The notes: generated from the sequence alone by a model not told the origin. A DNA stretch of 64,000 bases from Rhizobium binae (GCF_017357225.1 NZ_CP071604.1:2359001-2423000), one strand, 5' to 3'. Positions 44,135 through 55,700 are shown, numbered from the stretch's first letter. Translations and numbers: made by a program.

Positions 44135-45301
44135 TCAGGCCGCCTCGCCCGCCGATCTGCGCCGGCAGGCGATCTTCGCAAAAGCAGCAATCGCCCTGTC
44201 TATGTCCTCTTCCGTGGTCGAGAAGCCGAGCGATATCCGCAGCGCGCCGAGCTTGGCGTTGCGTCCCATCGCCGTCAGCACATGGCTTTCGCCGAGCCGG
44301 CCGGACGAGCAGGCCGAGCCCGCCGAAAGCGCCACGCCTTCTAGGTCGAAGGCGATCTGCCCGGTCTCGGCCTTCAGCCCCGGCAAGGTGAAGAAGATCG
44401 TATTGGCGACACGCTCGCCGCCCTCACCGTGGATGATCACGTCGACCGCCGCCTGCCGCATGCCGGCTTCCAGCCGGTCGCGCAGCGCTCCGATCGCCGC
44501 ATTGCGCGCCTCAAGTTCGGCCACCGCCACCTCGGCCGCCGCGCCGAAGCCGATCAGCGCCAGCGAATTCTGCGTCCCCGACCGGTGACCACGCTCCTGC
44601 CCGCCACCCTGGATCAGCGGCCGCGGCATCAGCGCCTCGCCGCGCGCAATCAGCGCGCCGGCGCCCTTCGGCCCGCCGATCTTGTGCGAGGAGACGATCA
44701 TGAAATCGGCGCCGAGCCTGTCGATATCGAGCGGGATGCGGCCGGCCGCCTGTACGGCGTCGACGACGAAAAGCCCGCCATGGGCATGCACGATTTTTGC
44801 CGCCGCCTCGACCGGTTGGACGATGCCCGTCTCGTTGTTAACGAGCATGACGGCGACCATCGGCAGGCCGGCAGCCTTGTCATGGGTATCGAGCAGGGTA
44901 GCGAGCGCGTCGAGATCGACGATGCCGGATTCCGTCACCGGAATCTCGGTCATCTTCTCCTTGGGAAAGCGTCCGCCCTCGCGCACGGCGGGGTGTTCGA
45001 TCGCGGAAAAATAGAGACGGCCAAGCCGAAGCGGCGTACGCCCCATGCGGAAATCCGGCGTCAGCACCAGATTGGCGGCTTCCGTCGCGCCGCTGGTGAA
45101 GACCACATTACCGGCATCGGTGCCGGCCAGTGCCGCTACCTTGCGTCGCGCGCCTTCGATGGCGGCGCGGGCGGCGCGCCCCTCTCCATGCACGCTGTTC
45201 GGATTGCCAAACACATCGATGGCGCGCATGATCGCCTCGCGCGCTGCCGGGTGCAGCGGCGCTGTTGCATTCCAGTCGAGATAAAGGCGTGGCGGCGCCA
45301 T
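44135..45301 (-). CDS. sufS2: cysteine desulfurase, NifS/IscS-like (SufS2)
   Basis: A 388-residue group I-like cysteine desulfurase. The chain begins [12 protein letters not shown]; the Schiff-base lysine is in [11 protein letters not shown] and the catalytic cysteine in S-A-G-S-A-C-S-S-G, followed by the H-V-L-T-A-M-G segment. This is the first gene of the operon in rhizobial order. It is distinct from SufS1 by class, so the operon carries two different sulfur donors. ATG 45301. Transcription is from the promoter at 45438-45466. Confidence 0.92.
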   Translation of the reverse strand: MAPPRLYLDWNATAPLHPAAREAIMRAIDVFGNPNSVHGEGRAARAAIEGARRKVAALAGTDAGNVVFTSGATEAANLVLTPDFRMGRTPLRLGRLYFSAIEHPAVREGGRFPKEKMTEIPVTESGIVDLDALATLLDTHDKAAGLPMVAVMLVNNETGIVQPVEAAAKIVHAHGGLFVVDAVQAAGRIPLDIDRLGADFMIVSSHKIGGPKGAGALIARGEALMPRPLIQGGGQERGHRSGTQNSLALIGFGAAAEVAVAELEARNAAIGALRDRLEAGMRQAAVDVIIHGEGGERVANTIFFTLPGLKAETGQIAFDLEGVALSAGSACSSGRLGESHVLTAMGRNAKLGALRISLGFSTTEEDIDRAIAAFAKIACRRRSAGEAA

Positions 45302-45426
45302 GATCTTCAGTCCTGCGCTTGACGAGCTTGCTTCAGCACCCGCGGTTCATTTTTCTTGAAATTTCCGCCGGGCTTGCCTTATGACACGTTCCACGAAGCG
45401 TGGATCGCCATGCAAGTTTCGAATTG

Positions 45427-45466
45427 TTCTAAACTGCGTTTTAGAAAAGCTGACAACGTTAGTCAA
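45427..45466 (-). promoter_or_regulatory. suf operon promoter with IRO (RirA-type) box
   Basis: Minus strand: -35 TTGACT (45466-45461), 17-base spacer, -10 TAAAAC (45443-45438). TGA-N9-TCA (45451-45465) covers the -35 and spacer; this is the IRO consensus bound by the rhizobial iron repressor RirA. A second inverted repeat TTCTAAA (45427-45433) / TTTAGAA (45440-45446) covers the -10. Placement suits repression under iron-replete conditions. RirA control of suf is established in R. leguminosarum; binding here is inferred. Confidence 0.7.
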
Positions 45467-45518
45467 GTCATGTTGTCGCCCAACGCAGCGCGAACGCGAA
45501 ATAAAACCCGGAGTACCA

Positions 45519-46196
45519 ATGCCCGAAGTAATTTTCAACGGCCCAGCCGGCCGTCTTGAAGGCCGCTACCAGCCCTCCAAGGAAAAAAGCGCGCCCATCG
45601 CCCTGATTCTGCATCCGCATCCGCAGTTCGGCGGCACGATGAACAATCAGATCGTCTACCAGCTCTTCTACATGTTCCAGAAGCGTGGATTCACGACGTT
45701 GCGCTTCAATTTCCGGGGCATCGGCCGCAGCCAGGGCGAATTCGACCACGGCGCCGGCGAACTGTCTGATGCCGCCTCGGCGCTCGACTGGGTGCAGAGC
45801 CTGCATCCCGATTCGAAGACGTGTTGGGTCGCCGGTTACTCCTTCGGTTCCTGGATCGGCATGCAGCTCCTGATGCGCCGACCGGAGATCGAAGGCTTCA
45901 TGTCGATCGCGCCTCAGCCCAATACCTACGACTTCTCCTTCCTGGCGCCCTGCCCCTCCTCCGGCCTCATCATCAACGGCGAGGCCGACAAGGTGGCGCC
46001 CGAAAAAGACGTCAACGGCCTTGTGGAGAAGCTGAAGACGCAGAAGGGCATTCTCATCACCCATCGCACCGTGCCCAACGCCAATCACTTCTTCAACGGT
46101 CAGGTGGAGACCCTGATGAACGAGTGCGAGGACTATCTCGACCGCCGCCTCAATGGCGAATTGGTGCCGGAGCCGGCCGCCAAGCGTATCCGCTAA
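45519..46196 (+). CDS. alpha/beta hydrolase
   Basis: A 225-residue alpha/beta hydrolase of the small cytoplasmic DUF-type group. Features are H-P-H-P-x-F-G-G-T-M near residue 40, F-N-F-R-G-I-G-R-S-Q-G, the nucleophile elbow G-Y-S-F-G-S-W, G-E-A-D-K-V with the acidic residue, and the terminal histidine in N-A-N-H-F-F. Substrate unknown. ATG 45519 with CGGAG upstream; transcribed away from the suf operon from the same intergenic region. Confidence 0.88.
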   Translation: MPEVIFNGPAGRLEGRYQPSKEKSAPIALILHPHPQFGGTMNNQIVYQLFYMFQKRGFTTLRFNFRGIGRSQGEFDHGAGELSDAASALDWVQSLHPDSKTCWVAGYSFGSWIGMQLLMRRPEIEGFMSIAPQPNTYDFSFLAPCPSSGLIINGEADKVAPEKDVNGLVEKLKTQKGILITHRTVPNANHFFNGQVETLMNECEDYLDRRLNGELVPEPAAKRIR

Positions 46197-46339
46197 AGCG
46201 TAGCGCGAGACATCATCCCTTCAATGAGGCGCTCGGTCCCTGCGGACCGATTGTGCCGGAACAGATCACCTTACCGTGTTGCAATATATTTTGCAGTGCG
46301 GTAGGGTCCCCGCGATCCAAACAGAAGCGAGGTCCGCAA

Positions 46340-47506
46340 ATGACCAAGTCGTTCGGGGAAGTCCTGGATAAGTATAAAGGAATCGGTCCAGGATTTGATT
46401 TTCTTAGAATTGGCCTCGCCTTTTCTATCGTCCTCACCCATTCTTTTTTGTTAACAAAAAATGATGCTTTCATCAGGGGCACCATATTCTGGTTTACCGA
46501 ATATGCTCTTGTTCCTATGTTCTTTGCCTTGAGCGGATTCCTGATCGCCGGCAGCGCCCAGCGGCTGAGCCTGCGTAATTTCCTGATCAATCGCGGGTTG
46601 CGCATCGTACCGGCTCTTGCGGTCGATATCGTCGTCTGTTCGCTGATCATCGGCCCGATCGTCACGATCGTCTACCACTCCGAATATTTCACCGATCCGC
46701 GCTTCTTCAAATACTTCCTGAACATCGTCGGCTGGATCCATTACGAGCTGCCGGGCGTGTTCCAGGACAATCCGAGCCAGAAGGTCAATGGCGCTCTCTG
46801 GACGGTTCCCTGGGAGATCTTCTGCTACATCATCATGTCGTTTCTGATGATCACCGCCATTGTCAAGACGCGCTACAAACTGCTTGCGGTGACGGCCGCC
46901 TACATCGTCATCGGTCTCATCGTGCAGAAGATGCCCTACCTCCTGCCGGGCGCGATCAAGCCCGTCGCCCGCTTCCTGTTCATGAGTCGCGGCTCGCAGC
47001 TGATAACGGCGTTCCTGATGGGCATCGTCGCCTTCCAGTTCAAGGCGGTCATTCCCCATTCGCGGTGGCTCTTCGCCGCCGCCTGCCTCGTTTGCGTCGC
47101 CGCCATTCTCACTCTCGACAGCCGGGCGATTGAATCGGTGATCAACCGACCCATTGTCATCACCTCGCTTGTTTACATCACGGTCTTCATCGGTCTGTCG
47201 GAAGTCCCGATCCCCGCCTTCTTCCGGAAAGGCGACTATTCCTACGGCGTCTATCTCTATCACGACCCCTTCCTGCAGATCTGGATAAGCGCGTTTCCGT
47301 CGGTCTTCCTCTATCCGAAATATGGGGCGCTGGCGCTCTATGCCGTCGGCCTGCCATCGGCTCTCGCCGTCGCGGTGCTGTCTTGGCACTTCATCGAGAA
47401 GCCGATCCTCGGCCTGCGCAAGAAGTTCTCGTTCATCGCCCAGGTCAGGGGTGTCGAGGACGGCAATCAGGGCGGACGCGTGCGGCCGCTTGCCGTCAAG
47501 AGTTAG
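46340..47506 (+). CDS. acyltransferase 3 family membrane protein
   Basis: A 388-residue integral membrane acyltransferase of the AT3 (OafA/NodX-like) family. Conserved F-D-F-L-R-I-G-L-A followed by the catalytic-type histidine T-H-S at about residue 34, then S-G-F-L-I-A-G-S, N-G-A-L-W-T-V-P-W-E and Y-S-Y-G-V-Y-L-Y-H-D-P-F. About ten helices. Members O-acetylate surface polysaccharides, lipopolysaccharide or Nod factors; the acceptor here is unknown. Start at ATG 46340 with GCGAGG upstream. Confidence 0.9.
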   Translation: MTKSFGEVLDKYKGIGPGFDFLRIGLAFSIVLTHSFLLTKNDAFIRGTIFWFTEYALVPMFFALSGFLIAGSAQRLSLRNFLINRGLRIVPALAVDIVVCSLIIGPIVTIVYHSEYFTDPRFFKYFLNIVGWIHYELPGVFQDNPSQKVNGALWTVPWEIFCYIIMSFLMITAIVKTRYKLLAVTAAYIVIGLIVQKMPYLLPGAIKPVARFLFMSRGSQLITAFLMGIVAFQFKAVIPHSRWLFAAACLVCVAAILTLDSRAIESVINRPIVITSLVYITVFIGLSEVPIPAFFRKGDYSYGVYLYHDPFLQIWISAFPSVFLYPKYGALALYAVGLPSALAVAVLSWHFIEKPILGLRKKFSFIAQVRGVEDGNQGGRVRPLAVKS

Positions 47507-47511
47507 GGATT

Positions 47512-48027
47512 TTATGGCCGCATGTCAGCGGTCATCTCGAAAGCCATATCGAGCACTCCATCGATCAGGATCGGCGCGCGTTCGCGCATGCCAATCTTCC
47601 TGAGTACGCGCTGCGAGGCGACGTTTTCGGGATGCGTGAAGGCAATGAAAGCGGGCGCAAGTCTCCTTTCGAAGAACCAGTCGGCCAGGGCGCTCGCCGC
47701 TTCTGTTGCCAGGCCCTTGCCCCACGCCTCCTCGATCAAGGAGTAGCCGAGTTCGAACTGCTCGCTCCCAAACCGTGAAATGCCGGCGCGGCCGCCGAAA
47801 CGTCCGTCCTCGGTGACAATCCTGTATTTGGTCGTACCGTCGCGCGCCTGTTCCTCGAACCAGCCCCGCAGCCGTTCAGCGGCCTTCTCGAGGCTCCAAG
47901 GCGCGCTGCCAGGAAGATATCGGGTCGTTGCCATCGTCGAATGCAGCTGCTGCACAAGGGCCGCATCGCCTTCGTCCCACATGACGAATCTCATCCGCGG
48001 CGTCTTCAGGATGAGCCTGTCGCTCAT
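47512..48027 (-). CDS. GNAT N-acetyltransferase (RimJ/RimL-like)
   Basis: A 171-residue GNAT protein: [10 protein letters not shown] at the N terminus, [19 protein letters not shown] as acetyl-CoA loop region, and [14 protein letters not shown] typical of the RimJ/L group. It acetylates protein N termini or small amines. Its start overlaps the stop of anmK (ATGA), suggesting coupling. Confidence 0.88.
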   Translation of the reverse strand: MSDRLILKTPRMRFVMWDEGDAALVQQLHSTMATTRYLPGSAPWSLEKAAERLRGWFEEQARDGTTKYRIVTEDGRFGGRAGISRFGSEQFELGYSLIEEAWGKGLATEAASALADWFFERRLAPAFIAFTHPENVASQRVLRKIGMRERAPILIDGVLDMAFEMTADMRP

Positions 48028-49142
48028 GGCGTTGCGAGCACACCGCCGCTGACGGGAGCGCTGACTCCGGTCGTGCCGGGAAACGTCAACGGCAGCCCGT
48101 CCAACGATCGGACGGCGAGATAGGCCCAGGCCTCTGCCTCCATTGCATCGCCGTCGAAGCCTGCTTCCTCGGCGCTCAACACGCGCGATCCCAAGCCTTC
48201 GGCCATCGCCGAGAACTCCGCCATCAAAGTGGCGTTCAGCCGGCCGCCGCCGCAGACGACATAGGTCGATGGAGTTTCCGGGAGAAAGCGGGCGGATTTG
48301 ACGATCGAGGCGGCGGCGACGTGCGCCAGTGTGCGGGCACCGTCCTCGAGGCTCGCCTCATCGGACCGAAGCGGCGCGAAATCGCCGCGGTCGAGCGAAC
48401 GGCGGACATTGCCGCGGAAAAACGGGCTCTGCAGGTATCGGTCCGCGAGCGCGGTCACGACCTTGCCGCGTCCGCCGATTTCGCCGCCGGGATCATAGGT
48501 TCTGCCGGTCTGCATCTCCACCCATTGATCGATCAGCGTATTGCCCGGCCCGCTGTCGAAAGCGACGATCCGGCCGTCCGTACCGATGAAGGTCAGATTG
48601 GAGATGCCGCCGATATTGACGAAGCAGACCGCCTGCCCCGCCTGCTGGAATTTTCCCGCGAGGGCGGCGTGATAGGCCGGCACCAGCGGTGCGCCTTGGC
48701 CGCCGTGGACCATGTCGTTGGCGCGCATGTCGTAGACCACCGATATCCCGGTTCGCCGAGCGAGGACGCCGCCGTCGCCGATCTGAATCGTCAGACCTTC
48801 GTCGGGCCGGTGAAGCACGGTCTGGCCATGAAAGCCGAGAACGTCGACGGCATCGGCTGAAAGCCCGAAACGCTCAAGAAATGCCGTAACGGCAATTGCA
48901 TGCCGTAAGGTCAACTCAAGCTCGATGTCGCGAAGTTCCGCGGGCCGCTCGCTCCTGTGGTGAAGCGGACGCGCCAGGTCCAGCGCCCGCTTGAGCCGCT
49001 CTCGAAATTCGGGCTCATAGGGCCTGCCCAGGAACGGCCCGCGCTCGATGAAGCCGCGGCCGTCTGTCCTGACCAGCGCGACATCGATTCCATCCATCGA
49101 CGTGCCGCTCATCAGCCCGATCGCGGTTCTGACCAGATCCAT
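48024..49142 (-). CDS. anmK: anhydro-N-acetylmuramic acid kinase
   Basis: A 372-residue kinase of the peptidoglycan recycling pathway that phosphorylates 1,6-anhydro-MurNAc. N-terminal [12 protein letters not shown] is the diagnostic phosphate-binding motif; [16 protein letters not shown] and F-D-S-G-P-G-N are also present. ATG 49142 is eight bases after GGGAGG. It is followed by a coupled GNAT gene and is divergent from tyrS. Confidence 0.95.
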   Translation of the reverse strand: MDLVRTAIGLMSGTSMDGIDVALVRTDGRGFIERGPFLGRPYEPEFRERLKRALDLARPLHHRSERPAELRDIELELTLRHAIAVTAFLERFGLSADAVDVLGFHGQTVLHRPDEGLTIQIGDGGVLARRTGISVVYDMRANDMVHGGQGAPLVPAYHAALAGKFQQAGQAVCFVNIGGISNLTFIGTDGRIVAFDSGPGNTLIDQWVEMQTGRTYDPGGEIGGRGKVVTALADRYLQSPFFRGNVRRSLDRGDFAPLRSDEASLEDGARTLAHVAAASIVKSARFLPETPSTYVVCGGGRLNATLMAEFSAMAEGLGSRVLSAEEAGFDGDAMEAEAWAYLAVRSLDGLPLTFPGTTGVSAPVSGGVLATP

Positions 49143-49274
49143 CAGGCTTGCCTCCCATGCGATTCCCGGATGCACTTTTGTAAAAACAGTGCTAAACGCG
49201 CCGCGACAGATCAACAACAACGAAGTTGCGTAAGGCCACACGGGACCGAGCGCAGACACCAAGAGACGAAAGCC

Positions 49275-50531
49275 ATGTCCGAGTTCAAGTCCGATTTCCT
49301 CCGCACGCTGAAAGAACGCGGCTTCATTCATCAGATCTCTGATGAGCGCGGCCTCGACGACCTGTTCGCCAAGGAAACCGTGACGGCCTATATCGGCTAC
49401 GACCCGACGGCATCCAGCCTCCACGTCGGTCATCTCACGCAGATCATGATGTTGCACTGGCTGCAGGCGACGGGCCACCGCCCGATATCCCTGATGGGCG
49501 GCGGCACCGGCATGGTCGGCGACCCCTCCTTCAAGGAGGAAGCGCGCAAGCTGATGACGATCGAGACGATCGAGCAGAATATCGCTTCGATCAAGAGCTG
49601 CTTCTCGAACTATCTCGATTACGAGAAATCAGGCAATGCCGCGCTGATGATCAACAACGCCGAATGGCTGCGCTCGTTGAATTACCTCGAGTTCCTGCGC
49701 GATGTCGGCCGCCATTTCTCGGTCAATCGCATGCTGTCCTTCGACAGCGTGAAGACGCGCCTTGACCGCGAACAGTCGCTGTCTTTCCTGGAATTCAATT
49801 ACATGATCCTCCAGGCCTATGATTTCGTCGAGCTGGCCAAGCGCTACGATTGTCGTCTGCAGATGGGCGGTTCGGATCAGTGGGGCAATATTGTCAACGG
49901 CATCGATCTCGGTCACCGCATGGGGACGCCGCAGCTCTATGCACTGACCTCGCCGCTGCTGACGACGTCGTCCGGCGCCAAGATGGGCAAATCGGCATCC
50001 GGCGCGGTCTGGCTAAATGCCGATCTGCTGCCTGTTTATGACTTCTGGCAATATTGGCGCAACACCGAGGACGCCGATGTGCCGCGCTTCCTCAAGCTCT
50101 TCACCACCCTGCCGATGGATGAAATCGCACGGCTTTCGGCGATCGGCGGTTCGGAACTGAACGAGGTCAAGAAGATCCTCGCAACCGAAGTCACGGCGAT
50201 CCTGCACGGCCGCGCAGCTGCCGAACAGGCAGCGGAAACGGCGCGCAAGACCTTCGAGGAGGGTGGCCTTTCGGAAAACCTGCCTTCCGTCGACATCCCG
50301 GCCACCGAACTCGACGGCGGCATCGGCCTGCTGTCGCTGATGGTCCGCGCCGGCCTTGCCGGCTCCAACGGTGAGGCCCGCCGCCACGTCCAAGGCGGTG
50401 CGGTCCGCATCAACGACGAGGCGGTCAGCGACGAACGCCGCCTGATCGGCAGCGACGAGATCACCGCCGACGGCGTCATCAAGCTCTCACTCGGCAAGAA
50501 GAAGCACATCCTGATCCGCCGAGCGGCGTGA
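49275..50531 (+). CDS. tyrS: tyrosyl-tRNA synthetase
   Basis: A 418-residue class I aminoacyl-tRNA synthetase. The Rossmann core has [15 protein letters not shown] (HIGH-type), G-G-S-D-Q-W-G-N-I and the KMSKS-type loop [12 protein letters not shown]-terminal S4-like domain (about 350-418) binds tRNA. Start ATG 49275. It ends in a rho-independent terminator. Confidence 0.96.
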   Translation: MSEFKSDFLRTLKERGFIHQISDERGLDDLFAKETVTAYIGYDPTASSLHVGHLTQIMMLHWLQATGHRPISLMGGGTGMVGDPSFKEEARKLMTIETIEQNIASIKSCFSNYLDYEKSGNAALMINNAEWLRSLNYLEFLRDVGRHFSVNRMLSFDSVKTRLDREQSLSFLEFNYMILQAYDFVELAKRYDCRLQMGGSDQWGNIVNGIDLGHRMGTPQLYALTSPLLTTSSGAKMGKSASGAVWLNADLLPVYDFWQYWRNTEDADVPRFLKLFTTLPMDEIARLSAIGGSELNEVKKILATEVTAILHGRAAAEQAAETARKTFEEGGLSENLPSVDIPATELDGGIGLLSLMVRAGLAGSNGEARRHVQGGAVRINDEAVSDERRLIGSDEITADGVIKLSLGKKKHILIRRAA

Positions 50532-50559
50532 GCGGCGGCAAATGGGAAACAGAGACAAT

Positions 50560-50583
50560 GGCCGTCGCTGAGCCGGCCTTTTT
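50560..50583 (+). terminator. rho-independent terminator after tyrS
   Basis: GGCCG (50560-50564), 9-base loop, CGGCC (50574-50578), then TTTTT (50579-50583). Confidence 0.75.
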
Positions 50584-50613
50584 CATTTCGCTGAAGGCGC
50601 TGGCGATAGACGA

Positions 50614-50895
50614 TTACTGAACACCAGGCCGAGATGTCGCATCCATCCGTTCGACCGCTTGAAAGATATAGGGTGGCGGATTGATATCTGTAGCGGGTGG
50701 CACGCGTGACCACCAACTGATCGAGAAGATCGGCGGCGTCACCGTCGCGTCGAGGGGAACCATGAGGATATGGTCGGAGCGGATGGTCTGCGGCCTCAGT
50801 CGCGCTCCTTTTTCTGCGGCATAGGAAAACTGCTGGCCAAACGTGATTGCGATCACGGCGGCAGATGCGAAAGAGATTGTCCGGGCGCACGGCAT
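50614..50895 (-). CDS. small exported hypothetical protein
   Basis: A 93-residue protein with a signal peptide (about 1-26, ending S-Y-A-A). The rest is short and Pro-rich with several hydrophobic residues (T-P-P-I-F-S-I-S-W-W) and no known motif. Start ATG 50895 has GGAG with eight-base spacing. Role unknown; it converges on tyrS. Confidence 0.55.
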   Translation of the reverse strand: MPCARTISFASAAVIAITFGQQFSYAAEKGARLRPQTIRSDHILMVPLDATVTPPIFSISWWSRVPPATDINPPPYIFQAVERMDATSRPGVQ

Positions 50896-51082
50896 GGCAT
50901 TCTCCGCCGGCCATGGGTTTTTTCGGCCTAACGTTATCTTACATCAGAACAATCTAAAATGCTTCGGCATCGATCACGAAATTGTAGGCCGAGCCTGCCC
51001 GTCAGCCGCGCAGCACTCACCGCCTGCCCGGAACCTTTTCCGCCCGGTGGGATTTGCGTCCAGATGCATTTGGAGCGCCGGC

Positions 51083-52744
51083 ATGATCAACGACCTCTGG
51101 TATAAGAACGCAGTCATCTACTGCCTGTCCGTCGAGACCTTCATGGATGCGAACGGCGACGGCGTCGGTGATTTTCAGGGCCTGATGCGCCGTCTCGATT
51201 ATCTCTCCGGCCTCGGCGTGACGGCAATCTGGCTCATGCCGTTCCAGACTTCGCCCGGTCGCGACGACGGCTACGATGTCTCTGATTATTACAATGTCGA
51301 CCCGCGCTATGGCTCGCTCGGCGATTTCGTCGAATTTACCCATGGTGCCAAACAGCGTGGCATCCGGGTGTTGATCGATCTGGTGATCAATCACACCTCG
51401 AAGGATCATCCCTGGTTCGAAGAGGCCAGGAGCGATCCGCAATCTCGCCATCGCGACTGGTACGTTTGGTCGGACAAAAAGCCTGCGAATGCCGATCATG
51501 GCATGGTCTTCCCCGGCGTCCAGAAAACGACCTGGACCTATGACGAAAAAGCCAAGGCCTATTACTTCCACCGCTTCTACGATCACCAGCCCGATCTGAA
51601 TACATCAAACCCGGACGTGCAGGCTGAGATCCTCAAGATCATGGGCTTCTGGATCCAGCTCGGCGTCTCGGGCTTCCGGATGGACGCCGCCCCCTTCATC
51701 ATCGCCACCAAGGGCGCCGAGGTCACCAAGCCGGTCGAGCAGTTCGACATGCTGCGGAAGTTTCGCGAATTCCTCCAATGGCGCCTCGGCGATTCCATCG
51801 TGCTGGCGGAGGCCAATATTCTGCCGAAGGACAATTTCGAATATTTCGGCGACGATGGCGACCGTATGCAGATGATGTTCAATTTCCAGGTCAATCAGGC
51901 GCTGTTTTACGCCCTCGCCAGCGCAGATACGCGGCCGCTGAAGAAGGCGATGGAGGCAACGAAACCGCGGCCGGCAACCGCGCAATGGGGCCTCTTTCTG
52001 CGCAACCACGACGAACTGGACCTCGGGCGACTAACGGACAAACAGCGCGGCGCGGTCTTTGCCGAATTCGGACCCGACAAGGACATGCAACTCTATGACC
52101 GCGGCATTCGCCGCCGGCTGGCGCCCATGCTTGGCGGCGACCGCCGCAGGATCGAAATGGCCTACAGCCTGCTGTTTTCGCTGCCGGGGACGCCCGTTAT
52201 CCGTTATGGCGACGAGATCGGCATGGGCGACGATCTGAACCTGCCGGAGCGCGATTGCGCCCGCACGCCGATGCAGTGGTCGACGGAGCCGGAAGGCGGC
52301 TTCACCAAAAGCCCGAAACCGATCACGCCTGTGATCAAGGACGGACCCTACGGCTTCGAGCATATCAATGTCGCCGAACAGCGGCGCGATCCGAATTCGC
52401 TGCTGAACTGGACCGAGCGGATGATCCGAATGCGCAAGGAAGCCCCCGAGATCGGCTGGGGGGATTTCTCCGTGGTCGACACCGGCGATGACGGCGTGCT
52501 TGCGCTTCGTTACGACTGGCGCGGCAATTCCATCCTGATCCTGCACAATCTGCATGCGCAGCCGGCGGAAGTGACCTTCGACCCCGATATCGGTGAAGAT
52601 GGGCGACAACTGATCGATATTGCCGATGGCGCAAGCAGCAGCGCGGACCAGAAAGGCCGTCACACCGTTCGGCTCGATGCCTACGGCTATCGCTGGTATC
52701 GTCTCGGCGGCCTCGACTATCTCCTCAGGCGCAAGGAATTTTAG
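51083..52744 (+). CDS. GH13 alpha-amylase family protein, trehalose-synthase-like
   Basis: A 553-residue GH13 enzyme. The N terminus W-Y-K-N-A-V-I-Y-C-L-S-V-E-T-F is typical of trehalose synthase relatives. The catalytic triad is Asp201 (G-F-R-M-D-A-A-P-F), Glu243 (L-A-E-A-N) and Asp310 (L-R-N-H-D-E-L). D-L-V-I-N-H-T-S is region I. A short C-terminal beta domain follows, but the maltokinase domain of longer trehalose synthases is missing. It may isomerise maltose/trehalose or hydrolyse short glucans. ATG 51083 with GGAG seven bases upstream. Confidence 0.88.
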   Translation: MINDLWYKNAVIYCLSVETFMDANGDGVGDFQGLMRRLDYLSGLGVTAIWLMPFQTSPGRDDGYDVSDYYNVDPRYGSLGDFVEFTHGAKQRGIRVLIDLVINHTSKDHPWFEEARSDPQSRHRDWYVWSDKKPANADHGMVFPGVQKTTWTYDEKAKAYYFHRFYDHQPDLNTSNPDVQAEILKIMGFWIQLGVSGFRMDAAPFIIATKGAEVTKPVEQFDMLRKFREFLQWRLGDSIVLAEANILPKDNFEYFGDDGDRMQMMFNFQVNQALFYALASADTRPLKKAMEATKPRPATAQWGLFLRNHDELDLGRLTDKQRGAVFAEFGPDKDMQLYDRGIRRRLAPMLGGDRRRIEMAYSLLFSLPGTPVIRYGDEIGMGDDLNLPERDCARTPMQWSTEPEGGFTKSPKPITPVIKDGPYGFEHINVAEQRRDPNSLLNWTERMIRMRKEAPEIGWGDFSVVDTGDDGVLALRYDWRGNSILILHNLHAQPAEVTFDPDIGEDGRQLIDIADGASSSADQKGRHTVRLDAYGYRWYRLGGLDYLLRRKEF

Positions 52745-52762
52745 GATCCAGCCTTGCCCGTC

Positions 52763-55700
52763 TTACTGAAACTCGAAGATTTGCCGGAAAACACCGGGCG
52801 CGATGATCGATAGCGGGTTGATCTGCAGGTTCGGCTGATCGAACTTGCCGGTCAGCTTGAAGGTGATGCCGATCAGGCCGCGGTCGCTGCCATTGCCGAG
52901 GATCACACCGATCAGCGGCAGTTCGGCGAACAGGCGATTGAGTCCGTATGCCGGCATGAAGGTGCCGGTCATATCCATATTGCCCTTGCGGTCGCGCACC
53001 ACACCCTGGAAGGTCGCGCCGATCTGGTCGCCGCGCAGCACCCCGTTCTCGATACCGATCATGCCGTTGCGCGAGACGATGCGGGCAAAGCCGCGCTGGA
53101 AGCGTTGCGACGAAGTGTCGATGTCGCGTTTGACGGCCTCGTTGAGGCTGCGCTGCTCGTTTCCGACGGGTGTCGAGACGATCGAACGCAGGCGCTGCTC
53201 GTTGACGATCGAGAAACGGCGGACATCGAGCGAGCCGTCCCAGCCGCCCTCAGCCCCCAACCGGATCGCCAGATTGAGCAGGCCGCCCTGCATGTGCTGG
53301 TAGAGATCGGCGAAACGCGAGACTGCGCCGGCATCACCGCTGGTGATGTTGATGACGCCGCCGTCCTTCATCTGGCTGACAACGGCTTCGCCGCTGTCGG
53401 TGACGCCGGAAAAATTCAGGGCCTGCAACTTGTCGCCGCGCAGTGACAGCTGCGCCTGGAAGTTGCCGACCTTCTCGTCGTTGAAGCCGATGACATTTTT
53501 CAGCTTGGCGCGCACCGATACGCCGGTATTGTCGGCGTCCCCGCCAGCATCGTCGCCGGAGCCCGATTTCAACCGCGCGATAACCGGCCGCGCATCGGCG
53601 CTGTCGCCGGAGACGGAAACGTCGAAATTGCCTTTGCTGCGCTTCACCGACAGGGTGAAATCATCAAGCGAAGAGAGCTTGACGCTGTCGAAGTCGGCCG
53701 AAATCAGCCCCGCCTTGCCGACATTCAGCGCACCGCTGGCGCCGAAACCATCGCCCTTCAGCCGGAAGTTCCGGATCTGGATATTGTCGGTCGGGCCGGA
53801 TGTTTCGAATTCGGCCATGGCGGCAATGCCGCTGCCCTTCGACCAGCCGATCCAGGGCAGTTCGAGCAGCGATCTGGTGAGATCCAGCTGGACGTCCTGC
53901 CGGTCCTCGTCGATCCGCGTCAGCACCATCTTCACGCTGCCGCCGACGATGCCGGAAAGACCGGGCACCAGCCTGTTGCGCTGCTCCTCGGAGAGCGTCG
54001 CGGTGATCACCCGCTGCCGCGCCGCGCTGTCGGACGCCTCGACCGGCTCGGTAAGGTCGATATCGGCCGGGACGCCGTCGATCTCAGCCTTGGCATCGAG
54101 TGTGATCTGTTTCGGGTTGCCGTTCAATGTGCCGTCGAGATTGCTGATCGTCCGGCCGGAAAACGGCTTGGCGAGATTGACGTCCGCAAGCTTCATTGCC
54201 GCCGTCCATTCGGCCGGCGGCGGGTTCTGCGAGGAGAGCAGACCGAAATGCGCCTTCACGTTCGCGTCGATGTGCCCCTTGAAATCGTCGGGCGTAAAGC
54301 CGGCGCGCTGCAGCACCTGGATCGGCTTGTAGGTCAGGAGCTCGCCGACGGCGTCCGCCGCACCCGATACCGCAAGATCGATATCGGCCATCAGCGGTTT
54401 GTCGTAGGCGGAGGGTATGACGAACGTTCCCTGCCCGAGTCTGACGGACCGGCCGGAGGGGAAATAGGAAGTGCCGCTCTTGATCGAAATCGTCGCAACA
54501 GGACCAGTCAGGTCGAAATGCGCCGCGGTATCGCGCACCGGCGGAATGTCACCGGCAACGTTCATCCGCGCGCCGGCAATGTCGAAGCCGATGCGGATCT
54601 GGTTGGCATCGAGCTTCAATCCCTTGCCGCCGGCTGCTTCGTCAAGCCGTCCGAACGGAATGAAGACGGATATGGCAGCGTCGGTGAGGGTGCCGCCGAA
54701 GAGATTGCCGTGCACCCATGTGCGCACCTTCGGCGCCATCCAGAACGGCCAGAGCTGCTTGATAGCCGTTGTCTGCAACTCTCTGGACTGGCCGGCGAAG
54801 CTGATTTCCGGTGACTCATCGCCGAGCCTGATGTGCAACGCGCCGTAAAGCGCGCCGAGCGGACTGGAAACGGTCATGTTGGGAAACAGGAATTCCCGGC
54901 CGGCGACCATATAACGTCCGGTCGCCTGAATATCGAAGGAGAGCGGCTGTTCGCCGGAACCGCCAGGCGCGGCGGTGCCGCCGCTGACAAGCAGGTCGAT
55001 GCCGAAGCCCTTGCCGGCTTTGGGATCGAGCTTGTCGAGATCGATCAGCGCGCCGTTGAGGGGAACCGTGGTCGCGCCGAATCGGGCGTTCGACCGGGCG
55101 ATCTCCAGCGTCTGCTTGGCGAAATCGTAGACCAGGTTGATTTGTCCGCCCGACAGTTCCTGCCGATCGCCATCCGCATAAATCAGGCCGGGATCGATAT
55201 CGACCGTAGCGGCAAGCGCAGGCTGGACCCCGTCGCGTTCCCTGGTCGCCGACACCGTCAGGTCGGCGAAGGCGCTGAGCCCCTGCCGGATCACACCCTG
55301 ATCATTGCGTTTCAACGCAAAGGGCGTGAGATCGGCGTGCTTGAGCGTCGCCACCACCTTCGACACCTGGCCGCCGTCCTTCTCGGCCAGCACGTCGAGC
55401 TCCGCCGCCTCACCGTTCAGTGCAACCTCGCCTGTCAATTGCAGCGAGGATGGTCCGGCATGCGCAAAGACGAGATTGTCGACGACGAGCGACAACGGGC
55501 CGGTTGCGGTATCGGCGAATTTGATGTCGATACCGGAGATGCGCACGGAATTGGTCGAACCGCGTGTGACGATGCTGTCGAACATGTCGAGCTGCGAGAA
55601 AATCTTCTCCATCGCCGCCGGCATCGCGTCGATGCGCAGATCGTCGAGCTTGACGGGGTTGCCGGAGGGCAGAAGCGCGGTATCGAGCGCGATATCCTCC

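Noticed and set aside
42652..44391. 579-codon plus-strand frame opposite sufB
   Set aside because: Antisense shadow that also crosses the repeat-bearing leader of sufB.
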